Assembly: GCF_049860565.1 (NCBI RefSeq)
Contig: NZ_CP172056.1
Location: forward strand, 434,001-498,000
DNA from: Desulfitobacterium_A nosdiversum
GTDB taxonomy: Bacteria > Bacillota > Desulfitobacteriia > Desulfitobacteriales > Desulfitobacteriaceae
Direction of reading: 5' to 3'
DNA: 64,000 bases
A program made the translations under genes and the position numbers. The notes under the pieces were generated by a model. It saw nothing but the letters and a program-made list of their open reading frames with translations, was not told the origin of the DNA and searched no databases. Of the stretch, positions 46,216 through 55,249 are shown piece by piece; the stretch's first letter is position 1, and each line of letters begins with the position of its first letter.

Positions 46216-47898
46216 TTATGAACTTAATGTTTTCCAGACGGAAGTCCCTGCTTCTAAGAAGCAAACCCCTTTAAAACCATGAGATTTTAGGATACACGCT
46301 GCGTCATAAGCACGTATACCCAGTTCACACACAGTAACAACGGCCCCTTCATACGGAATTTCACGGTAACGTTTACGTAACTCTCCTAAAGGAATTGCAA
46401 TAACTTTGGGAAAGTTTAATGGATTCGCTTTTACTTCATCCTTTTCACGGACATCAACAAATTGTATTTCTTCTCCCTGCTGCAAACGTTTTAAGAGATC
46501 AAGCGGAGTTATGCTGTTTACTACATCATGACTCTTATTCTCCAAGGTATTCGCCGCATGAATAAGCACATCGATAGCTGTTGCGAACGAGGGGGCATAA
46601 CCTAAATCTAAACCGCCGATATCTTCAACCCGAGCTCCAAATCGAATTGCCGTTGCCAAAACATCCAGACGTTTAATCCCCTCGCCCATTCCGCAAACCT
46701 GTGCTCCTAAAAGGCGCCCCGATCTGGCATCGGCAATAAGTTTAATCGTAACTGCCGCATGCATCGGATAATAGTGCATCGAATCGAGTCCGCTGCTCAA
46801 ACTTGTGATAACATCATAGCCAAATTTCCGAGCTTCATTTTCGCTTAAGCCCGTTCGTCCAATATTTAAATCAAAAGCCTGTAAAACAGAGGTTCCACAA
46901 ATAGAGGGAAATTCTACTTTTCTCCCCGTAATATTATCAGCGATAACCCTGCCCTGCTTATTTGCTGTTGAAGCTAACGGGATATACACCGCTTGACCAG
47001 TGATGAGGTTAATCTGTTCCGCACAATCTCCGCCCGCATAAATGAAGGGATCATCTGTTTGCATGAAGTCGTTAACCTGGATAGCACCTGTTGAACCAAT
47101 GGCTAATCCAGCCTGACATGCGAGTTCGACTTCCGGCTTAACACCGATGGCTATAATTACAAGTTCTGTTTCGATTTGCCCTTGTGCCGTGACAACTCTG
47201 TTGACTTTTCCCTCGGCATCACATTCAATGGCTTTGACCTGACAGCCTAAGCGAAGATCAATACTTCGGCTGCGCATCTTGCTTTCTACACCTCTCGCCA
47301 TTTCAAGATCAAGCAGCCGGGGCAAGACATGGGACTGGCTTTCACAAACCGTAACTTTTAAGCGCGGGCTCGCTAAAGCATCGGCAATTTCAAGTCCAAT
47401 AAAACCTGCGCCAATAACCGTAACGTGTTTTACCTGTTTAGCTTGAATCAAAGCTTTGAGTTTTTCCGCATCACTCGGATGGCGCAGCGTAAATACATTT
47501 TGACTTTCAATACCCGGGATTGTCGGCAAGCTTGGTTTAGCGCCTGTAGCCAAAACTAAAAAATCATACACTAAATCCCGTTCTGCTCCGTTTGATAAAT
47601 CACGGATATGAACTGTTTTCTGAGCACGATCGATAGCGATAGCCCGAGTCTCAGATAAGACAGTAACACCCTTTCGATCCGCAAAGTAACTGGTATCTCT
47701 AAGTATCCCTGCAGAAGTAGTCATTAGATCTTCAATTCTCGGCACTAAATTTCCCAGGTACAAGGGCAACCCGCATGCACCATAAGACAACACCTTGCCT
47801 TGCTCAACAATGACAACATCCGCCTGGGGCATAATACGCTTTAACCGTGCGGCTACTTTAGGCCCTGTAGCCACACCCCCGATAATGACGACACGCAA
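46216..47898 (-). CDS. CoA-disulfide/persulfide reductase fused to rhodanese
   Basis: About 560 residues. The N-terminal FAD/NAD(P)H pyridine-nucleotide disulfide oxidoreductase has VVIIGGVATG at its start and catalytic Cys42 in SYGACGLPLYLG, a single Cys as in CoA-disulfide reductase. The C-terminal rhodanese domain (about 465-560) has Cys524 in VTVCELGIR. Such fusions (Npsr/CoADR-Rhd) reduce CoA persulfides or polysulfide with NADH and produce sulfide. The TTG start at 47898 is chosen because AAAGGAG lies eight bases upstream; an ATG eight codons earlier has a poorer site. It is downstream of the second DsrMK-like pair; a 9-bp hairpin lies before it (47924-47954). Confidence 0.88.
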   Translation of the reverse strand: MRVVIIGGVATGPKVAARLKRIMPQADVVIVEQGKVLSYGACGLPLYLGNLVPRIEDLMTTSAGILRDTSYFADRKGVTVLSETRAIAIDRAQKTVHIRDLSNGAERDLVYDFLVLATGAKPSLPTIPGIESQNVFTLRHPSDAEKLKALIQAKQVKHVTVIGAGFIGLEIADALASPRLKVTVCESQSHVLPRLLDLEMARGVESKMRSRSIDLRLGCQVKAIECDAEGKVNRVVTAQGQIETELVIIAIGVKPEVELACQAGLAIGSTGAIQVNDFMQTDDPFIYAGGDCAEQINLITGQAVYIPLASTANKQGRVIADNITGRKVEFPSICGTSVLQAFDLNIGRTGLSENEARKFGYDVITSLSSGLDSMHYYPMHAAVTIKLIADARSGRLLGAQVCGMGEGIKRLDVLATAIRFGARVEDIGGLDLGYAPSFATAIDVLIHAANTLENKSHDVVNSITPLDLLKRLQQGEEIQFVDVREKDEVKANPLNFPKVIAIPLGELRKRYREIPYEGAVVTVCELGIRAYDAACILKSHGFKGVCFLEAGTSVWKTLSS

Positions 47899-47965
47899 TG
47901 CTCTCGCTCCTTTCGATGTCATTGATGGCTCTAAGCCTTTAGCTCAGAGCCATCAAGCTAACTTT

Positions 47966-49582
47966 TTAGGATTCCAGGAACTCAAAGTACGGCTTATCCA
48001 TGCTGACAAGAGCATTTACCATGAGCTCGACTAAACCGTCATATTGCAAATTGAATTTTTCTGTTGCTTCGTAATACTCCAATAATCCGCGTATAGTTCC
48101 CTTGCAGTTGGAGCAAGGCGCACATATATATTTAACAACGGATGGATCCTCAATCGTATCTTGGAAAGCGTTAAGAATTTGCGCGAATTTCTTGCGGGCA
48201 CTGACTTTGTTCCGGAACTCTCCAAAGTTAGGCGAATTCATAATGGCAAAACCGCTTCCTCCGCCGCAGCAATAGTTATCTACGCCGTGAGGAGTCATTT
48301 CTCTGAATTGGGGAGCAATTAATTTCAAAATGTCCCGTTGAGGTTGAACAATTCCCATTTGCCTTACAACGTTGCACGGATCATGAAGCGTTACTGGGAA
48401 ATTGTTTTTGCTCGGATCAAATTTCAAAGCTCCGGAAAACGCAATTTCACGCAATAAAGGGAAACAGCTTTCTACAGGAACCTTCGCATCGCCAAAAACC
48501 ATTCTGTCTGCAATAACTGCGGCCGCTTTATGCGCATGCCCGCATTCACCGATAACGACGCGTTGGACTCCTAAGTCCTTAGCTGCCGTCATTTGTCCAG
48601 TCGCAACACGCTTAGCCTGAATATCATCATACCAAATGCCATAGTTAACGCTGTCATAACCCATCATTTCACTGCTGAGCGTCCAGTTCAAACCAGCTTC
48701 TTCAAAAAGAATCGCAAAAGCCATCGGGTTTTGCGGCCAAGCAATAAATTCACCCGCATTATGAACTAAAAGGATATCGGCACCTTTTTTATCAATGGGA
48801 AACTTAATCTTGCGTCCAAATTTTTCCTCAAGTTCTTCTTCAAGAAATTCTACTGTATCTAAAAAAGCGGGTTTTGTAAGCCCTGTAGAGGATCCCGTTT
48901 TAAGCTGATTCACCGTTCCTTTGCTATGAATAGGAGAAGGTGCAATCCCCATTTCCTGACTAAAGATCTTGCGGATTTCCTTAGCCGGAATGGAGTTATC
49001 CAGGCCTAACGGACAGGTTTGTGCACAGCGGCGGCATAGATTGCAGCGATAAGCCGCTTCACCTAAACGCGCAACGCTTTCCCAAGTCGCATCCATATCT
49101 GCTCCAACGAGTCCGCCAAAAACCTTTCCGCTGGTGGTAAAGTATTTTTTGTAAAGCTTGCGCAAGACTTCTGAACGGAAGATCGGACGATAGAGCTCGT
49201 TATTTCCGGAACCTTCATAGACATGGCATGCCTCTGAACATGTATTGCATTTAGCGCAGTATTCAAACGTCAGAGATAAGGGCTGCAGAATCCCGCCATT
49301 ACAATCCGAGAAGATTTTCTCCAAACCGCTTAAAAACTTTTGAACAAATTCTTCCTCAGCCTCCGGCGTTTTGGGTCTTGTCAATGTATCCAAAGCCACA
49401 AATCCATCGAGTGAAGTGCAATATTTTTCTTTCCAGGCTGCCTTAGGCTCGGTAAATGAAGGCTCCATACCCGGTTTATCATAAGGTTTTGGTAAAGGCA
49501 TGATATCTTTATCGGTTAACTTTACAAGCTGCTCGTCAGGGCGTTGAAGGTCACGAGGCTTTAAGTCTTTCTGATCTAGCAT
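47966..49582 (-). CDS. second DsrK-like HdrD-family Fe-S protein
   Basis: 538 residues, the same layout as DsrK: ferredoxin motifs CAKCNTCSEAC and CNLCRRCAQTC, then CCG domains (HDPCNVVRQMG, CCGGGSG) near the C terminus. It is about the same length as the DsrK of the main operon but clearly divergent. It probably reduces a disulfide or persulfide with electrons from the adjacent NarI-like membrane protein. The C terminus has a further CAPCSNC motif. Confidence 0.88.
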   Translation of the reverse strand: MLDQKDLKPRDLQRPDEQLVKLTDKDIMPLPKPYDKPGMEPSFTEPKAAWKEKYCTSLDGFVALDTLTRPKTPEAEEEFVQKFLSGLEKIFSDCNGGILQPLSLTFEYCAKCNTCSEACHVYEGSGNNELYRPIFRSEVLRKLYKKYFTTSGKVFGGLVGADMDATWESVARLGEAAYRCNLCRRCAQTCPLGLDNSIPAKEIRKIFSQEMGIAPSPIHSKGTVNQLKTGSSTGLTKPAFLDTVEFLEEELEEKFGRKIKFPIDKKGADILLVHNAGEFIAWPQNPMAFAILFEEAGLNWTLSSEMMGYDSVNYGIWYDDIQAKRVATGQMTAAKDLGVQRVVIGECGHAHKAAAVIADRMVFGDAKVPVESCFPLLREIAFSGALKFDPSKNNFPVTLHDPCNVVRQMGIVQPQRDILKLIAPQFREMTPHGVDNYCCGGGSGFAIMNSPNFGEFRNKVSARKKFAQILNAFQDTIEDPSVVKYICAPCSNCKGTIRGLLEYYEATEKFNLQYDGLVELMVNALVSMDKPYFEFLES

Positions 49583-49635
49583 TTAAATATGCTCCTCTCA
49601 TCAACTCAAATTATTTAAGGTATTGCAGGGAGAGA

Positions 49636-50502
49636 TTACCCCTTGATATGCGGAGCTGACCAGGAATTCTGGGGTTTCTTTCCCGCTGCCTTTTTCATTT
49701 GTTCTGTAATCTTACTGCCAGGAAGATTAGGTTCGTTTTCCCAAAGAACTTTGTGGAAGGTAAAGTATTTCCCAACATAATGACTCATTTTGCTTAACGG
49801 AATATACGTAAGCATGATTCCCAGCAAAATAATATGGACAGCAAGAAGGGGACTGGCATTCAAGGGTTGGAAGGAAAGGACACTTTCCATTGCGGCAAGT
49901 GCTCCGGTCATACCCGTATCACCCCAAACGGCAATACCTGTAACTGCAACAACAAAAATAAGTAGTAGATTAAAATACTCTTGAGGTGTTGTATATCGGC
50001 TTAATTGTGAATTTGTAAGACGGCGTAAAATTAAGCTTGCCGCACCTACGGCGACCAATAAGAACCCAATCCAACCGAATAACAGCGTCGCATAGTAGAT
50101 CAGCATTCCCCAGGCAGAAGACAAAGATGCAACCGTCCCGCCTGAAAACTCAGTGATCGCACCAACTACGAGCAGAATAGTCCAGCCCATGAGGCAATAG
50201 ATTCCTAAATGCAGCGCATAAGAAATCCACCAAAAGGGCCTTTGGTTATCAAAAAGCTTTTTGATAAAGAGCATTTCCTTGAGCATATCCTTGAGTTCAG
50301 AGGCTCCCGAAGTTTCCCTTGGCTTTTTCCACCAGCCCACTTCTTCATAGTAAGAACCGCCATGTTCATGACCTTTTTCTTTTGGGATAGGGTAAAGATC
50401 CTGGCGTCCATGAAGAGGCATTTTAGCAAATTGATTTGCTTTACGGACTGAAAGTCCGATGAATAATAGCATGGTTATTAACGCATAAATTACGAGTCCC
50501 AA
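49636..50502 (-). CDS. second DsrM-like (NarI-type) membrane cytochrome b
   Basis: About 288 residues with an N-terminal segment and about five further membrane helices; paired histidines (SYALHLGIY, LAVHIILLG) suit heme b. The start is TTG at 50502, with AAGGGGG seven bases upstream. The frame extends 62 codons further, but that part looks non-coding and overlaps the divergent promoter region. With the DsrK-like gene downstream it forms a two-subunit DsrMK-type quinol-thiol module without J, O and P. Confidence 0.85.
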   Translation of the reverse strand: MGLVIYALITMLLFIGLSVRKANQFAKMPLHGRQDLYPIPKEKGHEHGGSYYEEVGWWKKPRETSGASELKDMLKEMLFIKKLFDNQRPFWWISYALHLGIYCLMGWTILLVVGAITEFSGGTVASLSSAWGMLIYYATLLFGWIGFLLVAVGAASLILRRLTNSQLSRYTTPQEYFNLLLIFVVAVTGIAVWGDTGMTGALAAMESVLSFQPLNASPLLAVHIILLGIMLTYIPLSKMSHYVGKYFTFHKVLWENEPNLPGSKITEQMKKAAGKKPQNSWSAPHIKG

Positions 50503-50543
50503 ATTTTCTACCCCCTTAAAAATATTGTGTTTGTTATTATAAT

Positions 50544-50555
50544 CACTTATAAGTG
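50544..50555. promoter_or_regulatory. 12-bp palindrome in the divergent promoter region
   Basis: CACTTATAAGTG is a perfect palindrome between the divergent DsrM-like and DsrE-like genes, about 40 bases upstream of the DsrM-like start. A second inverted repeat, TAATCA-3-TGATTA, lies at 50592-50606. Either could be an operator; no regulator is assigned. Confidence 0.35.
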
Positions 50556-50730
50556 TAAAGGTCTTCCTATGGGTTGTAAAATTCCCATTTATAATCATCA
50601 TGATTAAATAATTTGATTTCAAGCTTTCAACCCTTAACCCATAATGTAGGTTATACTTTTTAAGGAGGCCAAATATCCTAATTATCAAGCTTGATTTGGA
50701 CTAATATCTTAAGCATGAGGAGGAAAAATT

Positions 50731-51072
50731 ATGGACAAATACAACGTGATTTTCCACATTGATGAATTCGCCAAGGGCGGTATGGTACTGAATAATATCC
50801 TCAACTTAATTCTGGATATGGGTAAAGAAAATCTGGAGATTGAAATGGTTGCCAACGGGGATGCGGTAAAAGTGCTTATCAAAGGCAATGAGTTTCAACC
50901 CATGTTGGAACAATTAGCCCCTAAAAAAGTTAGATTTTGTGCTTGCGCAAATTCCTTGCGCAATTTAAAGATCGAAAAAGAGCAACTTTACGATTTTGTA
51001 GATGTCGTTCCTGCAGGTGTCGGTGAACTTGTACGAAAACAAGCTTCGGGATGGGCATATATTCGGCCGTAA
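50731..51072 (+). CDS. DsrE/DsrF-like family protein
   Basis: 113 residues with the DsrE-like alpha/beta fold. The single cysteine region RFCACANSL (Cys70 and Cys72) matches the position of the sulfur-carrying Cys in DsrE-like sulfurtransferases. Function is probably persulfide transfer or sensing in the cytoplasm. It is divergent from the DsrMK-like/CoADR-rhodanese genes and shares their promoter region. The ATG follows GAGGAGG, and a terminator follows the gene. Confidence 0.82.
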   Translation: MDKYNVIFHIDEFAKGGMVLNNILNLILDMGKENLEIEMVANGDAVKVLIKGNEFQPMLEQLAPKKVRFCACANSLRNLKIEKEQLYDFVDVVPAGVGELVRKQASGWAYIRP

Positions 51073-51123
51073 AAAATTAATTTAATTCTTTATCGTCGGT
51101 TTTTATACGCAATATAAATAAGC

Positions 51124-51175
51124 AGCCTGGATAGCGAGCTAAACTTTCGTTTTCTCCCAATCCAGGCTATCTTTT
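51124..51175 (+). terminator. terminator of the DsrE-like gene
   Basis: A 9-bp stem AGCCTGGAT/ATCCAGGCT with a long loop is followed by a T-rich stretch, about 50 bases after the stop. Confidence 0.7.
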
Positions 51176-51234
51176 ACTTTATTAACTTTAAAAATGAAAT
51201 CCGTATTATGATTTACAGGAATCCTTAGAATGAC

Positions 51235-51279
51235 AAAACACCCCCTGCTGTAGGAAAACAACTACAACAGGGGGTGTTG
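51235..51279 (-). terminator. terminator of the CoA-transferase gene, left edge of the GC-rich island
   Basis: An ACACCCCCTG arm and its complement, with further inner pairing, are followed by TTTT on the minus strand, shortly after the CoA-transferase stop. Confidence 0.8.
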
Positions 51280-51301
51280 CTATGCGAGGGAAAACGGTTT
51301 T

Positions 51302-52636
51302 TTACCAAATCCTGTTTATTTCGGCTTGGCGGCGCAGCTCCTCGCGAAAGTCCGGATGCGCAATGTTGATGAGCGCTTCGACGCGGCGGCTCACATTTAG
51401 CCCGCGCAGCCAGGCAATGCCGTATTCCGTCACCACGTAGTCCGTGTCGTTGCGGGACGTGGTGACGACCGAGCCTTCCTGCAAAAACGGCACAATCTTC
51501 GAGTGAAGAACCTCTTTGCCGCTTTCGTCCTTGGTGGTATAGGTGGAGTGCATGGCGATAATCGACTTGCCGCCGAGAGACATCTGCGCGCCCTGCACGG
51601 TTTCCGACTGTCCGCCCGTGCCGGACCACTGGGTGTGGCCGACCGTTTCCGAAGCGCATTGGCCGGTAAGGTCAACCTCCAGTGTGGCGTTCACCGAAAC
51701 AAATTTGTTGTTTTTCCCAATGGTGTACGGGTCGTTGGTAAAGGTGCAGGACTTAAACAAAACAGATGGATTGTTGTCGATGTAGTCGTACAGCCTCTGG
51801 CTGCCCATTGTGAAAGAGCAAACCGAGTAGCCGTTGAGCAGACCCTTTTGGGAATTGTCCACTGCGCCGCATTCAATCAAATCCACCATGGTTTCCGTAA
51901 ACATTTCTGTGTGGATTCCCAAATGGCGCTTGCTCTTCAGCTCCGTCGCCACCGCATTCGGAATATTGCCGATTCCCAGCTGAATCGTGGAGCCGTCCTC
52001 GATCAGTGAGGCAATATATCTGCCGATTGCCGCATCCGTTTCGGTGTAGGGAGCCAGCTTGCTTTTGAAGATGGGGCGGTCGGATTCCACAACTGCCGCA
52101 ACCTCGGAAATGTGAACCTGTGTGTCACCGAAGGTACGGGGGAAATTGGGGTTCACCTCCACGATGGCAAGCGCCCCCTTGTTGATCAGGTCCCGCTCAT
52201 AAATCGCGCTGACGGACAGGGACATATAGCCGTGCTGATCCATGGGGGATACAGTGGTCAGCACCACGGGACGGCGGTTTTCATAAGCGATGCGGTCAAG
52301 GGTTTTGCGCAGAATGGAGGTAGAGCTTTGGGGCACATCGCTCACCAGTTTTTTGGTCTGTGCGTCGCGCAGACCGGCATTGAAAAACCAGCCGTTATGC
52401 GCCATAACCCCCTTCATTTCAGGGTCCTTGAACGCCTCGTAATACTTTAGGGGCAGGCAGGTGTTCAGAACCGTATTTTTTACGCCGGTTTTCTTGAGGT
52501 ACTGCAATTTTTCAAGAATCGCCTCGGGCTCCCCGGCCGCTTGGGCGGAAAACATATAATCGTTGTCCTGAATTAATTTCAGCGCCTGTTCGGCGGTCAT
52601 TTTTTTCTCACGGTATATTTCTTCAAACGATTTCAT
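51302..52636 (-). CDS. acetyl-CoA hydrolase/transferase family CoA-transferase
   Basis: About 444 residues. The family (4-hydroxybutyrate, butyrate or propionate:acetate CoA-transferase) moves CoA between organic acids through a glutamyl-CoA intermediate. The likely catalytic Glu is about residue 244 in GIHTEMFTE, and the GIGNIPNA and GGQSE motifs are present. The ATG at 52636 follows GGAAAGGAAG; an upstream ATG six codons earlier is weaker. It pairs with an MFS carrier in a divergent unit with a LysR regulator. Codon use is markedly GC-richer than the dsr genes, which suggests horizontal origin. Confidence 0.88.
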   Translation of the reverse strand: MKSFEEIYREKKMTAEQALKLIQDNDYMFSAQAAGEPEAILEKLQYLKKTGVKNTVLNTCLPLKYYEAFKDPEMKGVMAHNGWFFNAGLRDAQTKKLVSDVPQSSTSILRKTLDRIAYENRRPVVLTTVSPMDQHGYMSLSVSAIYERDLINKGALAIVEVNPNFPRTFGDTQVHISEVAAVVESDRPIFKSKLAPYTETDAAIGRYIASLIEDGSTIQLGIGNIPNAVATELKSKRHLGIHTEMFTETMVDLIECGAVDNSQKGLLNGYSVCSFTMGSQRLYDYIDNNPSVLFKSCTFTNDPYTIGKNNKFVSVNATLEVDLTGQCASETVGHTQWSGTGGQSETVQGAQMSLGGKSIIAMHSTYTTKDESGKEVLHSKIVPFLQEGSVVTTSRNDTDYVVTEYGIAWLRGLNVSRRVEALINIAHPDFREELRRQAEINRIW

Positions 52637-52656
52637 AAAAAACTTCCTTTCCATAC

Positions 52657-53865
52657 TTACTGCTTCTTTTCCTTTGCTGTGCGCCCTGTTTCCGGAAGGA
52701 GGAACGATCCGAGGAAGAAGGTTGCGCTCATCACCAGCGCGATGGTCAGTCCGGCCGAATACCCGGATTTGTCGATCACAATGCCGATCAGATAGAACAC
52801 AACCGATTCGATCACATAGGACAGCGCCCAGAACAGCCCCATAATGGTCGTCAGCTTTGCGGGGGACATGTTCGGCAATTCCTGCGGAATCATTACGAGG
52901 GAGGTGATCGGCAGGAACATCAGCACGCCGATGGCAAAGGCGGCAATCATTGAAAGCATACCGTTTTTCGTGTTAAACATCAGCACGCCGAACAAGATCA
53001 TGGCCAGACCGCTCCAACGGATCACGGGCAGGCGCTTGAAGTATACCTTGGACAGCATAATCGCCAGCACGGAACCGACGACGCCGCCGACCGCCACCAA
53101 GATGCTGAGTGTTTTAGAGTTGATTGCGGTTACGCCGGAAATCGGGAAAATATTGAGCAGCACAATGTAGAAGGTAAGTAATCCGGAATAGGTAAGCGGC
53201 AGGAACCAGTTGATTTTTTCCTTGATCGCATCCCCCATGGTATATTTCTCCGTATCCGCACCGGATGAACGGTTCAGCTCAAAGTCCTGTCCCAAAACCG
53301 GCCATGCGATAAACAATACGGCGCTGATTGCCGCGAAAAACGCCATGCTGTACTGCCAGGTCTGCATCCAGCGGATGACCGGGCCGACGATCAGCATTGC
53401 GATGATTCCTCCGACATTGTAGGCCACGTTATTGAGCGCATTGACCGTCGGGCGCTTTTCAGGGGCAAAAAAGTGAATGACAACGGGGCTGAAATAAACC
53501 ACATACAGCGCGCCACCAAACCCCATAAGGAAGCGACCCAAAATAAAAATCCAATACTGCGGCGCCAGCACAGCCAGCGCGCTGCCCGCGACAATCAGCC
53601 CAGAACCCAAGCCGATCGCCTTTTTTGGCAGCAGCTTGACAAGAATTCCGGCGGCCATGAAGTTACCGATGATTTTTGCGATGGTGATGGCGTTGGAAAT
53701 AAAGGTTGCCGACGCAAACGACTGCAGATTGAAATACTTCATAATCTGCGGCGTCAGCGTGCTGCCGGCGACCCAGTTCACGGCGAAAAACGCGTATGTG
53801 AAAAACATCACCGTTTCAATCAGTATGGCCCTGACGGAAGATACTTTTTTCTCTTGCTCTTGCAC
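52657..53865 (-). CDS. MFS transporter in the GC-rich island
   Basis: About 402 residues, 12 membrane segments, with an N-terminal FFAVNWVAGSTLTPQI and a GRFLMGFGGALY helix, typical of the major facilitator superfamily. The start is GTG at 53865, decided by AGGAGAGG; the frame continues 195 codons upstream through non-coding DNA. It is about 20 bases upstream of the CoA-transferase gene, so the two probably import and activate one organic acid. Confidence 0.83.
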   Translation of the reverse strand: MQEQEKKVSSVRAILIETVMFFTYAFFAVNWVAGSTLTPQIMKYFNLQSFASATFISNAITIAKIIGNFMAAGILVKLLPKKAIGLGSGLIVAGSALAVLAPQYWIFILGRFLMGFGGALYVVYFSPVVIHFFAPEKRPTVNALNNVAYNVGGIIAMLIVGPVIRWMQTWQYSMAFFAAISAVLFIAWPVLGQDFELNRSSGADTEKYTMGDAIKEKINWFLPLTYSGLLTFYIVLLNIFPISGVTAINSKTLSILVAVGGVVGSVLAIMLSKVYFKRLPVIRWSGLAMILFGVLMFNTKNGMLSMIAAFAIGVLMFLPITSLVMIPQELPNMSPAKLTTIMGLFWALSYVIESVVFYLIGIVIDKSGYSAGLTIALVMSATFFLGSFLLPETGRTAKEKKQ

Positions 53866-53992
53866 AAATACCTCTCCTCTCGCTTGCATACTGCCGCGCG
53901 CAAGCAGTTTATTCAATTTCGTCTGCTTTGGCCAAAGCATTTCCTTACTATTATCATAGCACGGTGTTTTTTCAGAAGAAAAATACAAAAAT

Positions 53993-54020
53993 TTCATACC
54001 CGTATGAATCAAATTCATAC
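53993..54020. promoter_or_regulatory. candidate LysR operator
   Basis: TTCATAC-CC-GTATGAA is a perfect inverted repeat at 53993-54008, with a third TTCATAC half-site at 54014-54020. It lies between the divergent MFS and LysR genes, about 95-120 bases before the LysR ATG. The arrangement fits LysR-type recognition and activation sites. Confidence 0.65.
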
Positions 54021-54114
54021 AAAAGCACTTTTGATCAACAATTTCGGGATTACAATCACAAGATTTCCCAGTATAATGAAAATAGAATAAAAAACATTGA
54101 GGAGGAAATCCCCA

Positions 54115-55002
54115 ATGACAATGATTCAGCTTGCTTACTATGTAGAAGTGGTAAAGCAACGCAATTTTACAAGAGCGGCTGAGAAGCTTTTCGTCAGCCA
54201 ATCGACCCTGAGCAAGGCCATTCGCGCACTGGAGAATGAATTTCAGGCGGAATTCATCGGACGCCGGGCGAAGGATCTTCTGATTACGCAGGACGGTTTG
54301 GCATTTTATGAATACGCAACAAAGCTGCTGGACTATTATCACACGCAGACGCAGGAGCTGGAACAGCAGCTGCGCTGCGCGGGTGGTACCCTGACGCTCG
54401 GTCTCCCCCCTTCCGCCGGAACCATCTATTTTTCCTCTCTGATTTATCAATTTCGGCAGGCTTACCCGGAAACCGACTTACAGATTACGGAGATCACCTC
54501 CAAATCGATCCGGGATCTGGTGGGCGAAGGAACGCTCGACTTGGGCGTGGTGATCGAACCGTTTTCAGACAATAAGTTTTACAGCCAAACCGTTTTTCAC
54601 TCGGAGGCGGTGCTGGTCGTTCCCAAGCAGCATCCGCTTGCCGCCAAAAGCTGCGTGAACTTCGGGGCACTGGGGGCGGAGCGTTTCTTAATGGTTTCTC
54701 CGGATTATATGTATTACGATGTAATGCTGGAACGCTGCAAAGCCGCGGGCTTTACGCCGAACATCGTTTTTGAAAGCTCCCAATGGGATTTGCTATTGGA
54801 GATGGTTGCAAACAATCAGGGTGTCAGCATTTTGCCCAGGCCCCTGATCGACAAGCTGTACGCCGGCCGTGTGTGTCATCTCCACCTGAAGAACCCGGAA
54901 TTTCCCTGGGCGCTCTCCGTCATTTACCGCACGGATAAGTTTCTGACCGTACCCATGCAGCGCTTTTTAAAAATATGCGGCAAATCGAAGCAGTCCCCCT
55001 AA
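54115..55002 (+). CDS. LysR family regulator of the island
   Basis: 295 residues. The N-terminal winged HTH (NFTRAAEKLFVSQSTLSKAI near residues 17-36) and effector domain follow the LysR plan, with similarity to CynR/CitR-like regulators. The ATG at 54115 follows GGAGG. It is divergent from the MFS/CoA-transferase pair, the normal arrangement for a LysR activator and its target. It shares the island's GC-rich codon use. Confidence 0.9.
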   Translation: MTMIQLAYYVEVVKQRNFTRAAEKLFVSQSTLSKAIRALENEFQAEFIGRRAKDLLITQDGLAFYEYATKLLDYYHTQTQELEQQLRCAGGTLTLGLPPSAGTIYFSSLIYQFRQAYPETDLQITEITSKSIRDLVGEGTLDLGVVIEPFSDNKFYSQTVFHSEAVLVVPKQHPLAAKSCVNFGALGAERFLMVSPDYMYYDVMLERCKAAGFTPNIVFESSQWDLLLEMVANNQGVSILPRPLIDKLYAGRVCHLHLKNPEFPWALSVIYRTDKFLTVPMQRFLKICGKSKQSP

Positions 55003-55037
55003 AGCAGAGCGAAAGGGTTAGAAGCGATAACGGCCGC

Positions 55038-55100
55038 ACTGCACAGGCAAAGGAGGCGGCCAAGCTACATTAGCTTGGCCGCCTCCTTTGCCTGTGCAGT
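55038..55100. repeat. 30-bp perfect inverted repeat
   Basis: Arms 55038-55067 and 55071-55100 are perfectly complementary over 30 bases with only CAT between them. No T run follows on either strand. It marks the right side of the GC-rich island and could be a very strong hairpin, a fossil element end or a recombination scar. Confidence 0.9.
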
Positions 55101-55153
55101 TGTTAAAAAGGCTCTATGTCAATAGTTGGGGTAACCTAAAATGGAAGCAATGG

Positions 55154-55181
55154 ATGGAGCGGCACTAAGCCGCTCCATTTT
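55154..55181. terminator. hairpin terminator
   Basis: A 10-bp perfect stem ATGGAGCGGC/GCCGCTCCAT, a 5-base loop and TTTT on the plus strand. It is downstream of the island LysR gene and convergent with the HAD gene. Confidence 0.7.
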
Positions 55182-55249
55182 GCGTTGAATGACTAAACAA
55201 CGCTCATCTTTTCACCTAGCCATCCATCAGAAATCATACAAATATAACG

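Noticed and set aside
51225..52009. Other-frame ORFs over the CoA-transferase gene on both strands
   Set aside because: They are by-products of the GC-rich codon pattern, overlap a well-supported gene and have no family features.
53473..54090. 205-residue rightward ORF over the MFS gene
   Set aside because: It overlaps a real gene and the divergent promoter region, and its composition is unlike a folded protein.
53866..54450. Extension of the island MFS gene to 597 residues
   Set aside because: The upstream part covers the divergent LysR gene start and operator, has no membrane-protein character, and the GTG at 53865 has a good ribosome site.
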